Of a DNA stretch of 30,463 bases, positions 25,201 through 30,463 are shown piece by piece (position 1 is the first letter of the stretch; each line of letters begins with the position of its first letter). This DNA is from CALHVR01 sp963528625. GTDB lineage: Bacteria; Fusobacteriota; Fusobacteriia; Fusobacteriales; Leptotrichiaceae. Location: contig CAURVQ010000014.1 of the NCBI GenBank assembly GCA_963528625.1, forward strand, positions 1-30,463, written 5' to 3'. Below the pieces are notes generated by a model that was not told the DNA's origin, ran no database searches, and saw only the letters and a list, made by a program, of their open reading frames with translations. The translations under genes and the position numbers were made by a program.

Positions 25201-25707
25201 AATTTTCCCAATAAATACATCTTTTCCTGTTTGAATATTCCCCTCTTTATTAAATGTAATACCCGGAGATCTATGTAATTGTGATACAACTACTCTTTCT
25301 GCTCCATTAATTACGAATGTAGCTTGTTCAGTCATTAGAGGTATATCACCAAAATGAACTAAAGTTTCTTGAATTTCTTGAGTTCTTTTATTTGTTAATT
25401 TAAGTCTTACTTTTAATTGTCCTGAATAAGTCTTCCCTCTTTTTTTACACTCCAATTCATCATTTAAAGGTTCATCATTATCATGAATTTCATACCATAA
25501 ATATTCTAATTTTAGTAGTCCATTACTTGATTCTATTGGGAAAATTTCATTAAAAATTGCTTCAAACCCTTTATTTTCTCTTTTTTGAGGCGGTATTTTT
25601 GATTGCAAGAAATCTTCATAAGAATTTACTTGAAATTCTAAGAAATGTGGCATTTCTCCTCTATCTGCTATTTTCCCAAAACTATATCTTTCAATAAGTT
25701 TACTCAT
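22261..25707 (-). CDS. rpoB: RNA polymerase beta subunit
   Basis: The beta subunit, 1148 residues, of Firmicute-like length. Landmarks are [19 protein letters not shown] at the N-terminus, [20 protein letters not shown], the rifampicin pocket ([20 protein letters not shown] then [18 protein letters not shown]), [41 protein letters not shown] and the C-terminal [26 protein letters not shown] precedes the ATG. It lies in the conserved rplJ-rplL-rpoB-rpoC order, 198 bp after rplL with hairpins in the gap. Confidence 0.98.
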   Translation of the reverse strand: [1148 protein letters not shown]

Positions 25708-25767
25708 TTAAAAAATTCCTCCTATACAAAGAACATAATTCTTTATTCTATTTTTATAAAAATTAAT

Positions 25768-25809
25768 ACAACAAAGAAATGTTCCAAATATTCTAAAACT
25801 CTTTGTTGT
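25768..25809 (-). other. Second hairpin in the rplL-rpoB gap
   Basis: Minus-strand arms ACAACAAAG (25809-25801) and CTTTGTTGT (25776-25768) pair perfectly over 9 bp around a 24-nt loop, followed by ATTAATTTTT. Large loop and A+T-rich stem make it a weak terminator at best; it may be a processing site or leader element of rpoB. Confidence 0.4.
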
Positions 25810-25854
25810 TAGTTTTCAAAGTCCATAAACAACAGTCATTACTTTTAATAGTGG

Positions 25855-25882
25855 AAAAAGACACTCTCTCTAAAAGAGTGCC
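25855..25882 (-). terminator. Partial terminator between rplL and rpoB
   Basis: Minus-strand stem GGCACTCT/AGAGTGTC (25882-25875 and 25867-25860; one G-T pair) followed by TTTTT, with the stem extendable by flanking GGTGAAAG/CTTTTTCCAC. It lies 23 nt after the rplL stop codon region. Attenuation here would give more L7/L12 than polymerase, as known in other bacteria. Confidence 0.8.
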
Positions 25883-25905
25883 TTTCACCATAATTAGGTA
25901 AACTA

Positions 25906-26274
25906 TTATTTTAATTCTACAGTTGCTCCTGCACCTTCTAATTGTGCTTTCAATGCTTCTGCTTCTTCTTTAGAAACTCCTTCTTTAACTGCTTTTCCAC
26001 CAGCTTCAACTAACTCTTTAGCTTCTTTTAATCCTAAACCAGTTATTCCTCTTACTTCTTTAATTACTGCTAATTTAGAAGCTCCTCCTGATACTAAGAT
26101 TACATCAAATTCAGTTTTTTCTTCAACTGCTGCTGCTCCTGCTGCTGCTCCTGCAACTGCTACTGGTTGTGCAGATACTCCAAATGTTTCTTCTATTGCT
26201 TCTACTACTTCTTTTAATTCTAATACAGACATAGCTTTTAAATCTTCTATAAATTGTTCTTTATTGAATGCCAT
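25906..26274 (-). CDS. rplL: 50S ribosomal protein L7/L12
   Basis: The multi-copy stalk protein that recruits translation GTPases. The 122-residue sequence has the N-terminal dimerisation domain (MAFNKEQFIEDLKAMSVLEL), an alanine-rich hinge (AVAGAAAGAAAVEEK) and the C-terminal domain EKTEFDVILVSGGASKLAVI with KEVRGITGLGLKEAKELVE, ending GATVELK. Strong GGAGG site; 54 nt after rplJ. Codon choice is more biased than in neighbours, as expected for a very highly expressed gene. Confidence 0.98.
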   Translation of the reverse strand: MAFNKEQFIEDLKAMSVLELKEVVEAIEETFGVSAQPVAVAGAAAGAAAVEEKTEFDVILVSGGASKLAVIKEVRGITGLGLKEAKELVEAGGKAVKEGVSKEEAEALKAQLEGAGATVELK

Positions 26275-26328
26275 TATTCTTAATCCTCCTATTTTTTCTT
26301 TTTATTTTATTTTTAATTTTTATAGTAA

Positions 26329-26865
26329 CTATTCTGTTACTTCAACTGCTGGAGATTCCTCCACTGCAGATACACCTGTTGCAACTTTATCAGCTAAGTT
26401 AGATAATCCAACTGCTAACATTCTTACTGGTGATAACAATCCGTAAGCAATCATTCCTAACATTTCGTCTCTTGAAGGTAATTGTGCTAACGCTTCAACT
26501 GTAGAAACATCTACTCTTTCAGATTCTAACATTCCACCTTTGATAACTAATTTGTCTTTTAATTTTTTACCAAAATCAAAAACTAATTTTGAAGGTGCAA
26601 CTCCATCTTCATATCCAATAGCAAATGATGTAGTTCCTTCTAATAAATCATCAAAGTTCGTTTCGATACCTACTTCTTTTAAAGCTATTTTCATTAATCT
26701 ATTTTTAGCTACAAAGTATTCTACTCCTGCTTCTCTAGCATTTTTTCTTAATTCAGTATCTTCATTAACGCTGATTCCTCTATAATCAACGAATACCATT
26801 GCTTTAGCATCTTTTAATTTAGCAGTCAACTGTTGTACTGCTTCCAATTTAGATTGTGCTGGCAA
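26329..26865 (-). CDS. rplJ: 50S ribosomal protein L10
   Basis: L10 anchors the L7/L12 stalk to 23S rRNA and in complex with L7/L12 represses its own mRNA through the leader. The 178-residue sequence starts MPAQSKLEAVQQLTAKLKDA, with AMVFVDYRGISVNEDTELRK and EYFVAKNRLMKIAL, plus a C-terminal helix that binds L7/L12. I chose TTG at 26865 as start: the family begins M-P-x-x-x-K, and GGAGG lies 8 nt upstream, whereas the in-frame GTG at 26874 overlaps that site. L10 leader and promoter lie upstream; rplK and rplA are not next to it. Confidence 0.93.
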   Translation of the reverse strand: MPAQSKLEAVQQLTAKLKDAKAMVFVDYRGISVNEDTELRKNAREAGVEYFVAKNRLMKIALKEVGIETNFDDLLEGTTSFAIGYEDGVAPSKLVFDFGKKLKDKLVIKGGMLESERVDVSTVEALAQLPSRDEMLGMIAYGLLSPVRMLAVGLSNLADKVATGVSAVEESPAVEVTE

Positions 26866-26883
26866 TTTCTTCACCTCCTCATA

Positions 26884-26922
26884 ATAAAAACCTCTGAATC
26901 AAAAACAATAAGCCCAGAGGTT
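26884..26922 (-). terminator. Attenuator hairpin of the L10 leader
   Basis: Minus-strand arms AACCTCTG (26922-26915) and CAGAGGTT (26896-26889) followed by TTTTATT just ahead of the rplJ ribosome binding site. Its position after the L10-binding domain matches an attenuation-type expression platform. Confidence 0.75.
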
Positions 26923-26961
26923 GAATATCTAACTATATACATCTATTTTTTATACTGTTAA

Positions 26962-27008
26962 ATCTTACCTCGGTAGGGTTTATAGATTATATCTACCTAC
27001 TGTCTTTG
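26962..27008 (-). promoter_or_regulatory. Ribosomal protein L10 leader (binding site for L10-L7/L12)
   Basis: The minus strand reads AAAGACAGTAGGTAGATATA then CCCTACCGAGGTAAGATT. GACAGTAGG and CCTACCGAGG are the conserved kink-turn-like elements of the L10 leader, flanking a short helix. Free L10(L12) binds here to reduce expression of rplJ-rplL, known in Firmicutes and others. Confidence 0.85.
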
Positions 27009-27055
27009 GTTATAATTCATAAATTCTTTCATCAACTTTATAAATTGACTTTGGT

Positions 27056-27084
27056 ATTTTATACTATTTTTTTATTTTTGTCAA
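27056..27084 (-). promoter_or_regulatory. Promoter of the rplJ-rplL-rpoB-rpoC operon
   Basis: Minus strand TTGACA (27084-27079) and TATAAAAT (27063-27056), read as TAAAAT at 17-bp or TATAAA at 15-bp spacing, about 50 nt before the L10 leader core. It lies about 55 bp beyond the stop codon of the IS30-type remnant. Confidence 0.7.
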
Positions 27085-27099
27085 GCATTTTTTTAAAAT

Positions 27100-27253
27100 T
27101 TTATATTATCTGTAAATTGCAACTCAAAGTGTCATACTTTTATGAAATATATTTTTTACTTTTTTCATATATCTCATTTGAGCTTTTTCCATTAAATAAT
27201 TTTCTAGGATAATTGTTCATCCAATCTTCTATTTCTTTTATTGATTCCCCTCT
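27100..27253 (-). mobile_element. IS30-family transposase C-terminal remnant with possible IS end
   Basis: In the frame ending at TAA 27140-27142, 36-37 codons read GESIKEIEDWMNNYPRKLFN followed by GKSSNEIYEKSKKYIS. The WMNNYPRKLFNGKS motif matches the C-terminal end of IS30-type transposases (W-I-N-x-Y-P-R-K-x-x-N). Downstream, TATGACACTTTGAGTTGCAA and TTTACA resemble the GTTGCAATTTAC-like right end of such elements. Everything upstream of the fragment is replaced by the ATPase 3' end, whose stop codon at 27253 abuts it. Identification rests on motif memory, without a search. Confidence 0.65.
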
Positions 27254-28455
27254 TATTCTCCCCTATTCACCAACCACTCCAAACCATTCAATACTTTTAT
27301 TCCATCATAATTTGTATTTACACCAATCTCATCTAAAGTTATCAAATATTTAGGATAAGAATCTTTTATTTTTTTCAACGGTTCTAACTCTCGCTTTAAT
27401 GTATTTTCATCTAAAACAGTAAGTGCAACTTGATAATACTCCACTTTTTCTCCATTTAATACTACAAAATCAACTTCTTTATCTCCAAATTGTCCTACAT
27501 ATACATTTTTTTCTCTTCTAAGTAATTCAAGATAAATTATATTTTCAAAAATATGTCCAAAATCAATATTTCTATTTCCTAAAAGCTGATTTCTAAGTCC
27601 AATATCTACAATATAGTATTTTGATAGATTTGGCAAATATGCCTTTCCTTTTATATTATATCTATTTACTTTATACAAAATCATACTATCTATAAGACCA
27701 GACAAATATTTTTCAACTGTTTTTACATCTATTTTTCTTCCAAGCGATGTTATTGCATCTGCTATTTTTTTTATTGCAGTTATATTTCCAATATTGTCAA
27801 ACATATATTTTACAACACTTTCAAGCATTGTTACATCACTAATTTTAAGTCTTGATACCACATCTTTTAACAAAACGGAATTATATATTCCCATTAAATA
27901 TTCTCTTATATTTTCTTTTTTATCAATTTGTAAAGTATACGGAAATGAACTTTCAAAAATATAATCGTTATATCTTTGCATCAAACTTTTTGACAATTCT
28001 TGACCTTCTTTTTTTATTTCTTGTTGTTTCTTTCCTTCACAATATTCTTTAAATGATAGCGGCAAAATTTCCAATTCTACATATCTTCCACTAAGCAATG
28101 TAGCTAATTCTCCTGACATAAAATAAGCGTTTGATCCTGTTATATATAAATCAACATTTTCCTTTATAAATAAACTATCTACAACTTTTTCAAACTTATT
28201 CACATGTTGTATTTCATCTAAAAATATATAATTTTTTTTATTTTCTAACAAATTATCTTTAATAAACTTATATAATTTTTTATAATCTGTATATTCTTCA
28301 TATTCTAAATCTTCAAAATTAATTAAAATTATTTGATTTTTCTCTACTCCATTTTTTTGTAAATAATCTTTATATATTTCAAACAAAGTAGACTTACCTG
28401 CTCTTCTTATTCCGCTTACTACTTTTATTATCTGTTTATCTTTATGATTTTTCAA
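27253..28455 (-). CDS. AAA+ ATPase with DUF4143 domain; 5' end frameshifted
   Basis: A 400-residue frame, readable from a TTG at 28455. Walker A GIRRAGKST (~15-23), Walker B NYIFLDEIQHV (~75-85), a YITGSNAYFMSG sensor region and the C-terminal DUF4143 half with KEVDFVVLNGEKVEYYQVAL. Such ATPases are widespread in mobile or accessory loci; function unknown. A natural start ATG at 28489, with ribosome binding site and promoter, opens MERIER but is out of frame by 2 nt. Adding one GA dinucleotide at ~28473-28478, as in the second copy at 30.26 kb, restores MERIEREEYLEFLKNHKDKQ joined to the main frame. So it is a frameshifted pseudogene, a phase-variable gene in its off state, or a sequencing error. 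No SD-like site of normal spacing serves the TTG. Confidence 0.8.
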   Translation of the reverse strand: MKNHKDKQIIKVVSGIRRAGKSTLFEIYKDYLQKNGVEKNQIILINFEDLEYEEYTDYKKLYKFIKDNLLENKKNYIFLDEIQHVNKFEKVVDSLFIKENVDLYITGSNAYFMSGELATLLSGRYVELEILPLSFKEYCEGKKQQEIKKEGQELSKSLMQRYNDYIFESSFPYTLQIDKKENIREYLMGIYNSVLLKDVVSRLKISDVTMLESVVKYMFDNIGNITAIKKIADAITSLGRKIDVKTVEKYLSGLIDSMILYKVNRYNIKGKAYLPNLSKYYIVDIGLRNQLLGNRNIDFGHIFENIIYLELLRREKNVYVGQFGDKEVDFVVLNGEKVEYYQVALTVLDENTLKRELEPLKKIKDSYPKYLITLDEIGVNTNYDGIKVLNGLEWLVNRGE

Positions 28456-28560
28456 AAATTCTAAATACTCTTCTCTCTATTCTTTCCATATAGCACCTCT
28501 TTATATACATTATATTCCATTTTTTTATAAAAATCAATTAAAAATGGATTCCATTCCCTT
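28428..28560 (-). repeat. Direct repeat copy 1 (ATPase promoter and N-terminus)
   Basis: A 133-bp segment nearly identical to 30207-30341, covering the promoter, ribosome binding site and first ~20 codons of the ATPase. It differs from copy 2 by loss of one GA unit and a scatter of substitutions. The two copies bracket the HAD and Nudix genes. Confidence 0.92.
28509..28537 (-). promoter_or_regulatory. Promoter of the ATPase gene
   Basis: Minus strand TTGATT (28537-28532), 17-bp spacer, TATAAT (28514-28509), then AGAGGTG and the ATG at 28489. Conserved in copy 2 of the repeat. Confidence 0.75.
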
Positions 28561-28588
28561 TTTTATGTTTTTTAAATTTATTTCTTTC

Positions 28589-28619
28589 AAAAAAAGAGAA
28601 TCTCTTTTACAAGATTCTC
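28589..28619 (-). terminator. Intrinsic terminator after the HAD gene
   Basis: Minus-strand arms GAGAATCT and AGATTCTC (8 bp, perfect) followed by seven Ts; the stem begins 1 nt after the stop codon. Confidence 0.92.
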
Positions 28620-29267
28620 CTAAATTTCTAAGTCTAAAATATCTAACGGTTTCTCTACAATAAATGTAGCATTTTCATTTTCTAACTCTTCTCTTGTCCC
28701 AAAACCATATAAAACTCCAATGCTTTTCATTTGATTTGCATTCGCACCAATTATATCAAATTTTGTATCTCCAACCATAATTATTTCATTGTTTTTAAGA
28801 TTTTCTTTTTCTCTTTGTAACAAATATTTTATAACATCCTCTTTTCTACTTCTTCCAGTTTCTAACGATGCACCTGCTATATAATTAAAATATTTGTCTA
28901 TTTTCAAATTTTTAATTATTTTGTTAGCATTTTTTTCATCTTTTGAAGTTGCCACATAAAGTTTATGTCTCTTTGAAAGTTTTGAAAGTAATTCTTCCAA
29001 ATCATCATAAATCTTTAATTCATACATCCCTTGTGACTCATAATATTTTTTAAAATATTTAATCGCTTTATTACAGATTACTTCATCCATTCCAAAATAT
29101 TTACTATACGAGTCATCAAGTGGAGGTCCAATAAATTTATTAAGTATTTCCTGATTTGGAATTTCATATCCTAATATATTTAAAGAATATTTCACTGCAT
29201 TCGTTATTCCTTTACTACTATCAATTATTGTCCCATCCAAATCAAATAAAAATACTTTATTACTCAC
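28620..29267 (-). CDS. HAD-superfamily phosphatase, phosphoglycolate-phosphatase/PpaX-like
   Basis: A 215-residue cytosolic hydrolase. Motif I FLFDLDGTIIDSS gives nucleophile D9 and acid D11; a C1 helical cap (~16-80) is followed by motif II LYVATSKDE (T/S), a lysine motif in TGRSRKEDVIKYLL, and motif IV IMVGDTKFDIIGA. This fits the Gph/PpaX/YjjG-like group acting on small phosphate esters or pyrophosphate; substrate cannot be told. The start is GTG at 29267 with AAAGGAAA upstream; the ATG two bases earlier is followed at once by TGA. It is 41 nt after the Nudix gene and probably co-transcribed. Confidence 0.92.
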   Translation of the reverse strand: MSNKVFLFDLDGTIIDSSKGITNAVKYSLNILGYEIPNQEILNKFIGPPLDDSYSKYFGMDEVICNKAIKYFKKYYESQGMYELKIYDDLEELLSKLSKRHKLYVATSKDEKNANKIIKNLKIDKYFNYIAGASLETGRSRKEDVIKYLLQREKENLKNNEIIMVGDTKFDIIGANANQMKSIGVLYGFGTREELENENATFIVEKPLDILDLEI

Positions 29268-29308
29268 ATTATTTCCTTTCTATTTTAAATTTATTTATAT
29301 TTTATTAT

Positions 29309-29953
29309 TTACTCAAAAATTGTTTCCCAAACTTTGCTTTTTGAAGCTTCATAACAAAGTTTTATTTGATTTTCATTCACACGATTAAACGACAATTCCG
29401 GTAAATTATTTACATCAAAATAATTTTTTTCTGATATTTCTATATTTTGACTAAATTCATCTCTACTCCCCTCAATAATTTCACATAAAAGAAAAATTTT
29501 ACAAACTCCATACGGTGATTGCCTTTTATCGTTCAATAAATTATGTTTTCTCCCATCTTGAATTGCTACAACTTTTTTGACTTTAACATGAACTCCTGCT
29601 TCTTCCAACATTTCTTTTATAACATTTGTTGTTACAGATTGATTTACATCAACCCATCCACCCGGTAATGACCATTTACCATCACGTTCTTTTACCAAAA
29701 GTACTTTATCATTTTGAATTATAGCTCCACGACAATCAATTTTAGGAGTTTGATATCCGATTTCATTACAAAAAATATTTTTCACTTCATCTAATGAAAG
29801 TCCACTTTTTATTGACATTATCTCTGCAGAAATTTCTCTTATTCTTTCAAATCTCTCTAAATCAAAATCTTCTTTTGAATAATGTAATCCTGCCTGTGCC
29901 AAAGCTTGTAACTCCATTGCCCATTTCAACCATTGTTCTCTATCATCGTTCAT
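29309..29953 (-). CDS. Nudix hydrolase with N-terminal helical domain
   Basis: A 214-residue protein. The first ~65 residues (DREQWLKWAMELQALAQAGL then FDLERFERIREISAEI) match the N-terminal domain of YjhB-type Nudix hydrolases (NUDIX_N_2). The Nudix domain follows (DCRGAIIQNDKVLLVKERDG, WSLPGGWVDVNQSV). The Nudix box GX5EX7REUXEEXGU is slightly degenerate: the first E is Q and the R is K, while the catalytic EE pair in KEMLEEAGV is kept. Likely a nucleoside-diphosphate-derivative pyrophosphatase; substrate unknown. Upstream gene of a two-gene unit with the HAD phosphatase. Confidence 0.9.
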   Translation of the reverse strand: MNDDREQWLKWAMELQALAQAGLHYSKEDFDLERFERIREISAEIMSIKSGLSLDEVKNIFCNEIGYQTPKIDCRGAIIQNDKVLLVKERDGKWSLPGGWVDVNQSVTTNVIKEMLEEAGVHVKVKKVVAIQDGRKHNLLNDKRQSPYGVCKIFLLCEIIEGSRDEFSQNIEISEKNYFDVNNLPELSFNRVNENQIKLCYEASKSKVWETIFE

Positions 29954-30009
29954 TATCTTACTCCTAAAATTCTCTATTTTATTCCTTTTATTTCAAAATT
30001 TTATTATCT

Positions 30010-30116
30010 TTAATGTAATTCAAGTTTTTTTTGAAAAAATAAATTCAAATATTCTATCTCAAATTTTTTAATTCCGTTTCTAATAATAAAATCATCTTTA
30101 AATATTTAATACTCAT
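30010..30116 (-). pseudogene. Possible tiny or decayed ORF upstream of the Nudix gene
   Basis: An ATG at 30116 behind AAGGGTGA gives a 20-residue frame (MSIKYLKMILLLETELKNLR, stop 30054). Shifting by one base after residue 6-7 gives DDFIIRNGIKKFEIEYLNLF and FQKKLELH to a stop at 30010, which looks more protein-like. This could be a remnant that lost one A, or a leader peptide. I recognise no family. The rest of 29954-30207 holds a terminator, a candidate promoter and A+T-rich sequence. Confidence 0.3.
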
Positions 30117-30129
30117 TTTTTCACCCTTT

Positions 30130-30158
30130 TTATTATGTTCTTAATTAAATTATATCAA
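30130..30158 (-). promoter_or_regulatory. Putative promoter of the Nudix-HAD unit
   Basis: Minus strand TTGATA (30158-30153), 17-bp spacer, TAATAA (30135-30130), just past the terminator at 30157-30180. Confidence 0.45.
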
Positions 30159-30180
30159 AAAAGACTGGAATTTACCAGCC
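30157..30180 (-). terminator. Intrinsic terminator downstream of the broken ATPase copy
   Basis: Minus-strand GGCTGG/CCAGTC stem (one G-T pair) around TAAATT, followed by six Ts. Confidence 0.8.
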
Positions 30181-30210
30181 TATTTATATTCTATTTTTGT
30201 ATTTTGTTAT

Positions 30211-30270
30211 CTATTTATCTTTATGATTTTTCAAAAATTCTAAATACTCTTCTCTCTCTATCCTTTTCAT
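30211..30270 (-). pseudogene. Truncated N-terminus of a second DUF4143-type ATPase copy
   Basis: ATG at 30270 opens MKRIEREEYLEFLKNHKDK, then TAG at 30213-30211 where the other copy has CAG (Q). No further ATPase sequence follows. It retains the promoter and ribosome binding site, so a 19-residue peptide could still be made, but it is most simply the stump of a deleted gene. Confidence 0.8.
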
Positions 30271-30289
30271 ATAATACCTCTTTACATAC

Positions 30290-30318
30290 ATTATATTCCA
30301 TTTTTTTATAAAAATCAA
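30290..30318 (-). promoter_or_regulatory. Promoter retained ahead of the truncated ATPase copy
   Basis: Minus strand TTGATT (30318-30313), 17-bp spacer, TATAAT (30295-30290), identical in layout to the promoter at 28509-28537. Confidence 0.65.
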
Positions 30319-30319
30319 T

Positions 30320-30341
30320 AAAAAAGGGATTTTATTCCCTT
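30320..30341 (-). terminator. Intrinsic terminator after the outer-membrane protein gene
   Basis: Minus strand AAGGGA, loop ATAAAA, TCCCTT, then a T-run. It sits between the stop at 30362 and the ATPase-stump promoter, inside the repeat; the stem is altered in copy 1. Confidence 0.65.
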
Positions 30342-30361
30342 CTTTACACTTTTTTAAAATT

Positions 30362-30463
30362 TTATTTAAAATTAAATCGTATTCCTAAATTAAGTTGCCA
30401 ATCTTGTCTAACTTTATGTTTTGTTGATCTTTGAGCTTCAAAATAAATTTGTTTACCTTTTTT
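30362..30463 (-). CDS. C-terminus of a probable outer-membrane beta-barrel (autotransporter-like) protein, partial
   Basis: Only the last 33 codons are in the window. They read KKGKQIYFEAQRSTKHKVRQ then DWQLNLGIRFNFK and stop. Alternating polar and hydrophobic residues ending in G-I-R-F-N-F are typical of the final barrel strand recognised by the BAM machinery, and fusobacterial autotransporters end this way (one lysine after the terminal aromatic is unusual). The identity of the whole protein cannot be told. Confidence 0.6.
   Translation of the reverse strand, partial: KKGKQIYFEAQRSTKHKVRQDWQLNLGIRFNFK

Larger units (their letters stand above)
30207..30341 (-). repeat. Direct repeat copy 2
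   Basis: A 135-bp segment matching 28428-28560, including the same promoter, ribosome binding site and N-terminal codons. It carries one more GA unit than copy 1. Similarity stops close to where the truncated reading frame ends. Confidence 0.92.

Noticed and set aside
27140..28455. Intact IS element including the ATPase gene
   Set aside because: Only the tail of a transposase is visible, and the ATPase belongs to an unrelated family; no matching left inverted repeat was found by eye.
1..30463. tRNA or rRNA genes
   Set aside because: No stretch with rRNA- or tRNA-like base composition or conserved loops was seen on either strand; the G+C-richer islands are the SAM-I and L10 leaders.

Overview
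The window is a very AT-rich chromosomal segment of a Gram-negative-type bacterium, most likely a member of the Fusobacteriota and probably the Leptotrichiaceae (Leptotrichia/Sneathia/Streptobacillus group). This rests on the base composition, a Firmicute-like gene order (rimP-nusA-ylxR-infB, remA-gmk-rpoZ, dnaG-rpoD), RNase Y and RemA, together with what looks like the last strand of an outer-membrane barrel at the right edge. The genus is inference. Nearly all genes are on the minus strand; only the two-component/ClC operon (5.1-9.0 kb) is on the plus strand.

Layout, left to right. 1-2.8 kb: rimP-nusA-ylxR/ylxQ fusion-infB (partial), read leftward from a promoter near 2.8 kb, with a hairpin in the leader. 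2.9-4.9 kb: a small lipoprotein gene and rny. 5.1-9.0 kb: response regulator, sensor kinase and a ClC H+/Cl- exchanger with a C-terminal RCK_C-like domain, ended by a bidirectional terminator. 9.0-12.1 kb: an OppA-like peptide-binding lipoprotein and metK, the latter behind a complete SAM-I riboswitch. 12.2-17.1 kb: the macromolecular-synthesis operon dnaG-rpoD-sigma70-like paralogue-nif3. 17.1-18.1 kb: remA-gmk-rpoZ. 18.2-27.1 kb: rplJ-rplL-rpoB-rpoC behind an L10 leader, with hairpins in each long intergenic gap. 27.1-30.5 kb: an accessory-looking end with an IS30-type transposase remnant, a DUF4143-type ATPase gene whose 5' end is frameshifted in a GA repeat, a HAD phosphatase, a Nudix hydrolase, a second broken copy of the ATPase promoter and N-terminus, and the C-terminus of a likely outer-membrane protein.

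Functionally, most of the window is information processing. Beta, beta', omega and the main sigma of RNA polymerase, NusA, RimP, IF2, primase and RNase Y all lie within about 26 kb. The points most worth following up are a divergent sigma70 paralogue directly downstream of rpoD, a primase that has lost all four zinc ligands, and the 133/135-bp direct repeat that carries a frameshifted and a truncated copy of the ATPase 5' end.
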